From Sarocladium kiliense (taxonomy: Eukaryota > Ascomycota > Sordariomycetes > Hypocreales > Sarocladiaceae), in contig JAUZTG010000012.1 of assembly GCA_030734395.1 (NCBI GenBank), forward strand, positions 1,178,001 to 1,242,000: DNA of 64,000 bases. Reading direction: 5' to 3'. Positions 1 through 9,490 of the stretch are shown in pieces (the first letter of the stretch is position 1; every line of letters starts with the position of its first letter). The translations under genes were made by a program, and so were the position numbers. Under the pieces are notes generated by a model. That model searched no databases. It was not told where the DNA came from and worked only from the letters and a program-made list of their open reading frames with translations.

Positions 1-456
1 CTGATACCCGGGATCTATTTTCCTTTATTCTACGGCCGAATTGCTTTTGGGGAGTTCCTTTTCTTTACAACTCCACCTATTTCACGCTCCTTGCCCGTCA
101 TCCGGTTTTGGGGGGGCTTTTTGAGGAGACACGATCTGATGTTGCAGCTACTTACTCTTCTTTTCGGTCAGTCTTATGATAAACGATACTTGCACCTTGT
201 CTTTCATTGTTGACTGCGTTGCGTGATGAGATAAAGTAACCAGTATTAAGCTAGATAGATGACTATGTAGTATGCATAATAATTTTGTCCAAAATCAGAA
301 TGTTCCCCGCCTCCCATTTTCTGTATATAAGTTTGAAGTAAATACGAAGCAGAACTCCTCTCCAAATCAAGCCCGATTGACCAACTGAACACCATATCGA
401 CCCAATCAAAATCTCTTACGTTTCGTCATCTCATCAAGAAAGGTCCCAGGTTGAAG
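1..456. other. 3' flank of the trehalose-6-phosphate synthase gene
   Basis: No coding frame or RNA gene is recognisable. The stretch lies downstream of the minus-strand gene that ends at 457 and probably includes its 3' UTR. It is fairly AT-rich around 180-300. Confidence 0.5.
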
Positions 457-2131
457 CTATGACTCCTTCTCTTCCTCGATCACGGTATTTTTGTTCTCGC
501 CAAGAGCCAGCTTCTCGACTCCCTCGACAGCCTGCTTGACCTTGTGGCCAATATCGCCGACGACGGAGCCGGAGATGTTACGAAGGGTCTTGGGCTGGCT
601 GCCCTCGGCGCTGAGACGAGTCATTTCTGAGACGAAGCTAGCGCCCCACCAGGCAGAGGTGTACTTGAAGACGTAACGCTCGAGTTTGCGGTAGTTGGCT
701 TCGCGCTGCTCTGGGCTCATGGTGACGGCGTCGTGAATGACGTTGGCTAGTTCCTCGGTGTTCCAGGGATTGACGACGAGGCTGCCGTTGAGGGATTGGG
801 CGGCGCCGGTGAACTCAGAGAGGATCATGACACCGTGGTTCTCGCGCTGGGTGGCAATGTATTCGTAGGAGACGAGGTTCATGCCGTCGCGGGTGGATGA
901 GACGAGGCAGACGTCGGAGACGGCGTAAAGAGCGGTGAGCTCATCGAAAGAGACGGACTGGTGGAGGAAGTGGATGGGCATAAACTCGATGGTGCCAAAG
1001 CGACCATTAATACGGCCCACGAGCTCGTTGACAACGGCCCGGAGGTTCTGGTATTCTTCGACGTCTTGACGCGAAGGGACGGCAACCTGGACGAGCACAA
1101 TGCGTCCAATCCACTCGGGGTGCTCGGTGAGGAAGACTTCGAGAGCGTGGAGTTTCTGAGGGACACCCTTGATATAGTCGAGGCGATCGACACCAACGAT
1201 GAGCTTGACACCTTCGAACTTGCGGCTCAGGGCGGCGATCCGCTCCTTGACGGCAGGCTTGTTGAGGCCCTCAACAAACTTATCCGGATCAATGCCAATG
1301 GGGAACGCGCCCACAGTGACAAATCGGCCGTTCCAGTCGACGCCGTTGGGTGTCGTCGGGGTGCCGAGGATGCGGGAGCAGCTGCTGAGGAAGTGGCGGG
1401 CGTAGTCGTAGGTGTGAAAGCCGATCAGATCGCAGTCGAGGAGGCCGGCGAGGAGAGCCTCACGGACGGGGAGGATACGATAGATCTCGGAGGAGGGGAA
1501 GGGTGTGTGGAGGAAGAAGCCGATGCGGACGTTCTTGCGGGTGTTTGCGATCTCGGCGCGGAGCATCTGGGGGAGCAGCATGAGGTGGTAATCGTGGACC
1601 CAGATGAGGTCACCGTCTTGGATATCGTTGACGACGGTCTTCGCGAAGAGGCGGTTCACTTCTTGGTAGGCTGCCCAAGCGGACTCGTCGAAGGTGATCT
1701 CGCCTGGGTGGTAGTGGAAGAGAGGCCACAGAATGGAGTCTGTACGTGTTTAGTTGTCAGTGATGGGGAGCATATTGAGGATCAGAAGGGAACAGCCTAC
1801 TAGAGAAGCCATTGTAGTGACGGTCGGCGAGGTCATCATCGATGAAGACTGGGTGGGCGTCGTATTCATCCTTGAGGCGCCGCTTCATGCCATCGACCTC
1901 CGACTCCGGAACTTCAAGACCGGGCCAGCCATACCACTGGAAGCTGGTTGTTTTGGCCAGACCGCTAAGGCCGGTGACGAGACCACCTGACGACATGGAG
2001 AAGGTGTAGTTGCCATCCTCAGAGCGCTTGATGGTGATGGGTAGACGGTTCGAGAGGAGAAGCAGACGGCCGGTGACGTTGGGGGCTGGGGTGTCGGACG
2101 CAGCAGCGCCATTCTCTGTGGTACCAGGCAT
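457..2131 (-). CDS. tps1: Alpha,alpha-trehalose-phosphate synthase (UDP-forming)
   Basis: This enzyme transfers glucose from UDP-glucose to glucose-6-phosphate to make trehalose-6-phosphate, the first step of trehalose synthesis in the cytosol. The model has exon 1 at 2131-1801, an intron at 1800-1740 (61 bp, GTAGGC...TACAG) and exon 2 at 1739-457, giving 537 residues, close to the usual length of fungal TPS1. The splice restores the GT20 block GFSNSILWPLFHYHPGE. Other family motifs visible are LLLLSNRLPIT near the N-terminus, VHDYHLMLLPQ, and VGVDRLDYIKGV in the UDP-glucose-binding half. There is no phosphatase domain, so this is the synthase only. The start is the ATG of MPGTTENG. A further intron may lie in the 5' UTR: a GTGAGC donor near 2275-2280 and a CGACAG acceptor just before the ATG are present. 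The identification is secure; the UTR intron is inference. Confidence 0.96.
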
Positions 2132-3378
2132 GGTTGCTGTCGAGTCTGGATGTGATGGATAAGGATGGGAATGGAAAGGGTCGAGTCCGTGGTCGGAGAC
2201 TTGGGAGGGGTCAAAGGCGAAGTTGAATTTGGCGGCTGGCGATGGAGCTGGTGGCAGCTACACGGAGCTAACAAGCTCACCAGCGCGGGATGACGACACG
2301 AGCTTTAACAAACGAAACAGGGAAATCGAATGCGGCAAGGAGGATGACAGATGAGTTGTGATGACGGCGGATGATATGGTGGGGCAATGAGGTGATATGG
2401 TAGAATCGTGAGAGTAGAGATTGAAGGAAAAGCGAGACTACATGGGATGGAAGGAGGAAGAAACACAGACAAGTTGGGAAAAGAATGAAGGCGACGAGGA
2501 GGAGGGGGAGGGGCAGAAAGTTGCAGGGTAGCTGGGATACACGCGAAGCGAAGTGCGATGACGGCAAGGAAGGGCGATCTCGAGGGCTATGAGGCTATTA
2601 TTATCTAGAAGTTTAACGGTATCCATTTAGCTAAAAGGAAGGTTAGATACGCGGTGTACGGCGGTGAAGCTCCGCCATCGTGGTTTTTTTTTCCTCTCCT
2701 TTGGTTGGCACGGCGGTGCTTGCTGCAGCCACACAACACCCATCAAGTTGAGTGAGACACACCTGCAGGGGTGACGTGACGGCAGGATGCAGATTTGGGC
2801 GCAGGTCGCATGCAGATTGGGCGTGCCTTGCTTTTGTTCGTCCCAGTGGTTCTCCAATTTTCGTTCGGAGGTTTGGTCCGTTGCCTATTTTCTGTGTGAT
2901 TGGTGGTAATATGGTTGCGATCGCTACACGTGGGCGTCTTTCACATGTCTAAGACGTTATGTTGTACTGATTAAGATGTCTGACTAGGAGGAATAGACAA
3001 GAATAGGTAGAGAGTCGCCCAGAATATTGACTGCTAGGACTGTTCAAGTGTCTTTCACTAGCCACAGGCAGGTGTCAATTGCCAGGTGTCAATATGTTAT
3101 CTGAATATCTGGGTTGTAAATGCTGGTGGCCCCATTCCCGGACGAAAACCTCCGCATCATTTTGGCAAACCTGAAGCATCGGGGGCTTCCGATGCAGTCA
3201 CGACCTGCAAGACAAGATCAGACGAATATTGCGTCCAGAGAAGTGGTGCATGCATGGACTAAAGTGAAGTAATATTTGACCAAACAAGAGACCACCTACA
3301 GGCTGCGACTGTATGATTCAAGGCAGCCCGCATGAGAGGTGCATAGTGATTAATTGTGACCCCACCGTCAACACACTA
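2132..3378. promoter_or_regulatory. Upstream region of tps1, with STRE-like and CRE-like motifs
   Basis: No gene is seen here. AGGGG (STRE-type) cores occur on the plus strand at about 2208-2214, 2501-2515 and 2766-2770. The last is followed at once by TGACGTGA, a CRE-like sequence. Stress elements of this kind are known upstream of trehalose genes in yeasts and moulds. Their activity here is inference. The 2640-3378 part shows nothing else. Confidence 0.4.
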
Positions 3379-3475
3379 GGCAAGGTGCCAGAGTGGTTAA
3401 TGGGATAGCCTCGAACCCTTTTCGTTCAGCTAGCTATTGGCTTCGGTCGCGCAGGTTCGAATCCTGCCCTTGTCG
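3379..3475 (+). tRNA. tRNA-Ser(CGA) with a 16-nt intron
   Basis: The acceptor stem pairs GGCAAGG (3379-3385) with CCTTGTC (3468-3474), followed by G73. The anticodon stem ATAGC (3405-3409) pairs with GCTAT (3433-3437). The loop reads C-T-CGA-A with anticodon CGA at 3412-3414. Sixteen extra bases (3416-3431) follow position 37, the canonical place for a nuclear tRNA intron. A long variable arm (GGC-TTCG-GTC) marks a class II tRNA, as expected for serine. The T arm is GCAGG-TTCGAAT-CCTGC. A run of eight T follows directly. Confidence 0.93.
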
Positions 3476-3483
3476 TTTTTTTT
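3476..3483 (+). terminator. RNA polymerase III terminator of tRNA-Ser
   Basis: An uninterrupted run of eight T starts immediately after the discriminator base of the tRNA gene. This is the standard pol III stop signal. Confidence 0.9.
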
Positions 3484-3898
3484 GGCCTGCATTCTCCTTT
3501 CTGTAGGTCGATCCCCTTAAAGTCTGGGCCTGTCAGAAATGGTCCTTTAGTTACCGTCCCAGGTCCGTGGTAGCCAATCGGCGTTATTTGACTTCAGTCT
3601 GATGATTTGGGTAATATGGTGGCCTCGCGATGAAGGCCAACATCATAGCAGCGAGACTTCTGCAAGCATTTCGTTCGAATTCATACTTGAAAATATCTAT
3701 TGTACTGATCATCGTATCTCTTTTTGATTTGGTTTTATTTCACCCCGACGCTTGAATGCTAGACCATCTTTTATCTACCTCGGCCCTATCGATAAGCGCG
3801 ACCCTCCGTTCTTTGACTTTTTCTGCGGTGCACCTCATCATCTAGCCATCCTCTCAAACATCTCCATCGGCGCCGTTCAAGATCATTCCGCGTGCGCC
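3484..3898. other. Spacer and upstream region of RRP6
   Basis: This 415-bp stretch separates the tRNA from the RRP6 start codon. The frame runs open upstream to 3752, but the ATG at 3899, in the context GCGCCATGG, fits known RRP6 N-termini. I see no other feature. Confidence 0.5.
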
Positions 3899-6539
3899 AT
3901 GGCTTCCGACAAGCAGGAGGACTTCAAGTCCCTCCAGGAGGGTATCCAGAAGTCCCTCGTCTCCACCACGAAGGCCGTCAATCGCCTGACTGCGGAGGAC
4001 CTCGCCTTCCAAAGCGCCGTCAACCCGGACGTCGCAACACAGCTCGACGAGAAGACTGCACGCCTCCTTGGCCTATCGACGCGCCTACTCAAATCCGCAG
4101 CTCGCGCCTGTGGTATCAAAGGCGCACCGACCCTCGAAGATGCGGAAGATATCGACGTGAGCTGGCGGAACGTCGTCGATGTGGTTGACTCGGTCCTTGA
4201 GAAGGCAGACACCGCGCTCGATGAGTACACCGGTCTCATCAAGCGCAAGGATCCTCCCACCACAGAATCCGTAAGTTCACCAATGGACCCTTTCGTTTTG
4301 CGCCAACTAAACTCCAAGCAGGCCCAGAAGCCGAAGAAACCAAAGACTATCAATAAGGTTGTGCGGAACGCGAACATCACCAAACCCCAGATCCACTTCG
4401 AGAAGCCCGTCGACAACTTCCCCTCTGGACCATGGAAGCCTCTACTCACAAAAAAACCACATGCCACCGTCTCGCTTGAGAAGAGCCTGCGGTTGTCCTC
4501 GCCCAAGAACGGTGAATCTCAGTACGCCTCTGCCGCAGCTGTTGTGCGTAAGAGTCCGGGAGCTAACATTTATGTCAGATATAAACACCCCTACGAGACC
4601 GAAATCACTAAGATGGAATACCCTGGCCGAGTATACGAAGTCGCAGACCCGATCCCCTATCAACCTGCTGAGACGACCGAGGCGACCTGGGTGGACACCT
4701 ACGAAGGCGTGCTGGACATGCTGGAAGATCTGAAGGATGCAAAGGAAATCGCTGTCGACCTGGAGCACCATGACACAAGGACGTACACCGGCCTTGTTTG
4801 CCTCATGCAGATCAGCACGCGCGAGAAGGATTGGATCGTCGACACATTGCAGCCCTGGCGGCATAAGCTCGAGGTTCTGAACGAGGTTTTTGCCGATCCG
4901 AACATTGTCAAGGTGTTTCACGGTGCCTACATGGACATGATCTGGCTACAGAGGGATCTCGGATTGTATATCAACGGACTGTTTGACACATTCTTCGCTT
5001 GCGAGCAGCTTTACTCAGGCCGCAGCTTGGCTTTCTTGCTGTCGAAGTTTGTCAACTTCGATGCAGACAAGCAGTATCAATTGGCGGACTGGAGAATACG
5101 GTAAGACGCTTTCTGGCCAACAGAGCTAGCAAAATGACTGACACAAGGATAGACCGATTCCCGAGGAAATGCTGTACTATGCTCGCTCCGACACACACTA
5201 CCTGCTTTACATTTACGACCGTGTACGAAACGACCTTGTCGAAGCCTCAGACCGAAGCGACCCCGAGAAGGATTTCATCGGCAAGGCACTAGCAAGGTCA
5301 AAAGAGCTATCGCTCTCGCGGAGACATCAGCACCTAGACTTCAATGAGGAAACAGGTGAGGGGTCCCGTGGTTGGTACGACTACGTGCTCAACCATGCCC
5401 ACCTTGCATTCGATGCCGAACAGTTCACGATCTTCAAAGCAATCTGGAAGTGGAGGGATTACACGGCACGGAAGGAGGATGAAAGCCCGCACTTCGTGCT
5501 GGGCAACAACTATATCAACGAGATCGCCAAGTCGAAGCCTCCGGACGCAAAAGCCGTGCACAGTCTTCTTCCGTACTCGGCGCCGCTCGCGAGGGGTCGT
5601 GTGAACGAGATCTGGGAGCGGATACAGGAGGGCAAGGCCAAGGGTGGTCAGAGCCTGCTGCAGTTCTTCTCGGGGCTGGCCCCTGGGGCTCTGGACGGAA
5701 AGAAGAAACAAAAGACGCCGGTCGTAATACCCGAAGCTGGCCCAGACATTTCAGTCGACAGAATGGGCAAGTCCCAGCTCTTTGGTGACATGCCCATTAG
5801 CTCACGGTGGGAGGGGTCGAAGCAGGCTCTGGAGGAGGAGAAGGACTACGTGCCTTTCCCTTGGCAACGGTTCGTTCAGCAAGCTACAGACGGGGAGGCT
5901 ACGATGGAGGAGGTGTCGGAGACAGCGGCTATAAAGACCAAGGTAGAGCCACCGAAGCCAGCTGTCGAGGAGGTTGACGACCCCAACGAGGAGTTCACAC
6001 TGAAGAAGGGTACAAAGAGGAAGTCCGACGTCCTTGAGAAGGAAGAGTCCTCGAGCTCAGACTCAAGTGAGGAAGACGAGTCAGAGGATGAGGGCGAGAA
6101 GGTCGCGGCCAGCGGTGTCATTGACATAGAAGACGATGAACCCATGGGCCGAAGACCAGGCACATCACGGAAAGCCAAGCCCAAGAAGCGCAAGAAAGAC
6201 AAGCAAGCAGCAGAAGAAGAGAAAGCCCGACGCGAGGAAGCCAAGAAAGCACGTCGCGCACGGAAACTCGACAAGCGCGCAAAGCGAGACGACAGCTCTG
6301 CAGGTGGCAGCTCCGTGCCGCAGAAGAAGTTCGAGGCTGTGCCATTCGACTATGGAAAAGCGGCGTCGGTGGTGCATGCGAAGAGGGAGGCGAATAGTGG
6401 CGCGGCGGATGGGAAGGCCGGGAAGGGGAGGGGGAAGGCGGTATTTGATCCTTATTCGAAGACGGGAGACGATGCATTGAAGGGGGCGAGGAAGGCGCCG
6501 CCTGTGAGGGGAGAAAGGAGTGCTACATTTAGGAAATGA
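3899..6539 (+). CDS. rrp6: Nuclear exosome 3'-5' exoribonuclease RRP6 (EXOSC10 type)
   Basis: RRP6 is the DEDD-family exonuclease of the nuclear exosome and trims or destroys rRNA, snoRNA and cryptic transcripts. Exons are 3899-4270, 4322-5100 and 5153-6539, giving 845 residues. The order of domains is a PMC2NT-like helical region (about residues 10-110), then the exonuclease domain with IAVDLEHHD near residue 270 (first Asp/Glu pair), VFHGAYMDMIWLQ near 320, and YYARSDTHYLLYIYD near 390 carrying the DEDD-Y tyrosine. An HRDC region follows at about 440-530, then a Lys/Glu/Ser-rich tail (about 600-845) as in other fungal RRP6 proteins. The second intron joins WRIR to PIPEEML. The first intron (51 bp, GTAAGT...CTAAAC...GCAG) is a multiple of three without stops, so retaining it would add 17 residues in frame. 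Confidence 0.95.
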
Positions 6540-8709
6540 GGGAATTGACGGTTGAAATTTTATGCTTTGTGCCTCTGATGTGTGCCCAAAGGTGTCTTAT
6601 ATCTTGGTGTGAGGTAAGATTTAAGTGCTGAACATGGGTGCATATCATCTTGATGTTTCTTGTCCTAACTAACCCAGTGCATCTATGATTAAGTATTAGT
6701 AGCTTCCAGAAAAAGATCAAATCTTGTAATCACTAGTAGACAAATGTACCTACCATAAACATGGCTATTGACAATGCTGTGTCCGTTTCTCAGTTCATCC
6801 TTCGCCTCTGTTATGCTACCCTAAGGTCTTCCAAGGCCGCGATGCTGCATTTGAAACTCAATGCGGAAGTTGGGGTAAAGCAAGTCATGTGACTTTCGTT
6901 CGTGAGGGGAAGGCACACAAGGGGAGAGACGGAATCTGGACGACGTCGAAGCAACCCCTTCTTCTACTCTTCATCATTGTCGACGACATTAACGGCATCG
7001 ATGTTCCAGACATTTTGTCGTTCAGTCCAGCATCAGGAGCCACAATTGACCCACGATAACAGTAGCGGAGAGCGCCCGTTCACGCGGGTGGGTCATCTAC
7101 GTGAGTATGCCCTTACGATCGAGGTCTCGCTCAGGCAATTGACGTGGAATTGACAGGCAATTGAGTATATGACAAGAGCATTGCGAACTCCAGAGTCTGT
7201 GGGAATATTCGCATAGCTCTTCTCGAACATTTCCGAGCGTCAATGGCTGGCGAACAACCCTGAGCTGGTGGAGAACAGGAGTGTGCGCTATCGTGAGAAC
7301 CTGGGGTTGTGGGTTCCCCAGACTCGGACGCGTGCCAAACACGATGGATGAGATGTGTTGCTGTGGATGAAGATCGGACACTTGAGGCCTGCCGAGAAGT
7401 CTTTGATGAGCTTCATCTTCTCTGATGGAAGAATCGCTCGTTGACGATTCCACCCGGCAGCCGCGGCTTCCAGAGAGACGACTTCGACATGACGGGTCAA
7501 GGGTCGTGCCCAAGTCTGCTTTGCTTGTGCCTTCAAAACCCACGGGCATTCAGTCACAGGAAAGGGACAAAGTTGGAGGAAATGCTCGCGCGACCGACCT
7601 GGCAATGGCGCCTCTTCGCATCCCCATTCGCAATACGACTACCGGCCTACTTACTTCTTGCGACAGCTCGATCAGCTTCCAAGCGATACCTCACCACCAC
7701 CATTTCGACCCAGGAGCCCACTGTTATCTCTATGCCCCACGTCTTCAAGTGAAGCTGTTTGGCCAGAACAGCACCACCGGACTGATCCATCGTTTTGCTT
7801 TCCTCATTGATGAGCAGGCCCCGTGAGTGCTTTGGTACTTGGCATCAACTGCACACGCCCCTTGTTTGACGCTGTAACGTGCAGTTATGGGGGTCAAGTG
7901 ACCTGGAATTTGGGAGTGGTTCCGCGACTGATGCGTTCGCAGGAGGAATGCCGGACCTGACCTCGGTTATGGAGCCCTACTGGCAAGCGCCGGGTATGAG
8001 GCCATTACAGCGCTAGCTTGGCATTCTCCTGCCCTCGTGCCTGTCCGTTCTGGCCGGACTGCTCGGTGCCTACGGACACAAGCTGTGGCCACTGGCCAGC
8101 AAATTGCCTCATACTGACAGCTTCCCCAGCTGCTCGTCCTGTGCAAGTTCGAGTAAGATGGCAAAATATGGGGTACAGATCACTTTAGCTCCCGAGTGGC
8201 AGATCCGTGTTTGAGATCTCCAGAAGACAATTCAGACAGAATTCACAGATTTTCATATGGTTCATCGCAGTCAGAGAAAAGTTGTGTCTCAAGATTTGTG
8301 ATCACAAAGGAAAAGATGCTGTCCCGCTACCGGTCCAAAGATGATCGGGATGAAAAGAGGTTTTTCATATGTTACAATTGGCGAGGGCCAGCGCTGGCCC
8401 CCGTCAGAGGGATTGACGGGTTCACCGCAATCCCTCCCCTGAGATGGTGGCGACCGAGAGCAACGACCAGTGCTCATCAGCACGTCACCAAGTCTATCCC
8501 GTCTATCCAGAAAACCATCCGCCTCTCCCCCATGTCTATGCCTCGTTTTTTGTGTCCTTTTACGTATGATTGGGTGTGTTGTGTGGTGGGAAACACAAGC
8601 ACTCGTGGGTAGCCGTCGAAACTCTGAGAAGGTCGCTATGGCGGCGGCCCTGCTCTCTGTTACGAGCTCATTATGGCATACGAGCCGGCCGAGGGGTTGG
8701 GTGAGATGC
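6540..8709. other. Intergenic region between RRP6 and ATP9
   Basis: I find no gene that can be assembled with confidence. The first few hundred bases are probably the RRP6 3' UTR. Two stretches look coding-like. A plus-strand frame around 7220-7350 reads FSNISERQWLANNPELVE and onward to a TGA. A 134-codon frame (7425-7826) lacks an ATG at its start or any known domain. They may be exons of an unrecognised or decayed gene. The part from 7830 to 8709 shows nothing. Confidence 0.35.
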
Positions 8710-9362
8710 TTAGGTCTGATATCAAGATTAGTATTCGGCACGTCTCGGGATCCGGGAAGAATCTTCCCCAGGGGTTCCGAGGTTGCACTTACGAACTTGG
8801 CCATGAGGGCAACCATCAGGTCGAAAAGACCAATGGCCTCGACGAAAGCGAAACCAAGAATGGCGTAGGAGAAGAGCTGGCCACGGAGGGCAGGGTTGCG
8901 GGCAACACCGTTGAGAAGGGCGGCGAAGACGAGACCGATACCGATACCGGCACCAGTCAGACCGATGGCAGCGGAACCCATACCGAGGTTCTTGGAGACC
9001 TCGACCATAGCGTTCGCGATCTCAGAAGAGTAGGCGCGGCGCTGGACCTGGAAGGCATTGCGGGAGGTGGCCTGGAGGAGAGAAGTGGCCTGCTGGCGCT
9101 TGAGGGTCTGGAGAGGGCTGGCAGAGCCTACAGATGGAAGTCTGGTGAGCAATTGGTGTTCGTAGAGGTCATTGACGCCCAGCTCACCCGCTCTCTACTC
9201 CAATTGGGAGAGGGCGGCTCGCTAGGTCGTCGGGTCAGAATTTTCCTTACTGGTGATGGTGCGCTTGGAGGCAGCGGTGACGGGGGCACGGAAGGCAGGG
9301 CGAGCAGCCTTGGTGGCCATCTGGGTGGCCATGCGGGAGGCGAAGACACGAGTGGCAGCCAT
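8710..9362 (-). CDS. atp9: ATP synthase subunit 9 (proteolipid, subunit c), mitochondrial precursor
   Basis: This is the c-ring subunit of the mitochondrial F0 motor, encoded in the nucleus and imported. Exons are 9362-9251, 9127-8793 and 8715-8710, giving 150 residues. The presequence (MAATRVFASRMATQMA onward) is rich in Arg, Ala and Ser, and ends near RRAYSSEI, the usual cleavage zone. The mature part has two membrane helices joined by the loop ARNPALRGQL. The second helix carries the proton-binding Glu in GFAFVEAIGLF. The second intron (8792-8716, GTAAGT, TACTAAT branch, ATCAG) separates AAGTTC from a last exon of only ACC TAA. The product therefore ends AKFT, as I recall for the Neurospora protein. 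Without this six-base exon the frame would run on into unrelated residues. Confidence 0.95.
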
Positions 9363-9424
9363 TGCGACGGTGTTGTGAAGAGAGGAGAGGTGGTGGTGGT
9401 TGGTTGGATGGATTGATGGGATTG

Positions 9425-9490
9425 GGGATGGATGGATGGAGGAGGAGGAGGAGAGAGAAGAGAGAGAGAGAAAAGGGAAGGGAAGGGGAG
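9425..9490. repeat. Purine-rich simple repeat (GGAT/GGA/GA)n
   Basis: Plus-strand GGATGGATGGA is followed by (GGA)n and (GA)n, so the ATP9 transcript has a CT-rich tract just upstream of its start codon. Pyrimidine-rich leaders are common in highly expressed fungal genes. Confidence 0.7.

Noticed and set aside
961..1803. A 280-codon plus-strand open frame opposite tps1
   Set aside because: It is the antisense shadow of the trehalose-phosphate synthase exon, whose motifs and splice site are unambiguous.
8673..9416. A 247-codon plus-strand frame across ATP9
   Set aside because: It is the reverse strand of the GC-rich ATP9 exons and leader, with repetitive Gly/Glu composition and no family.
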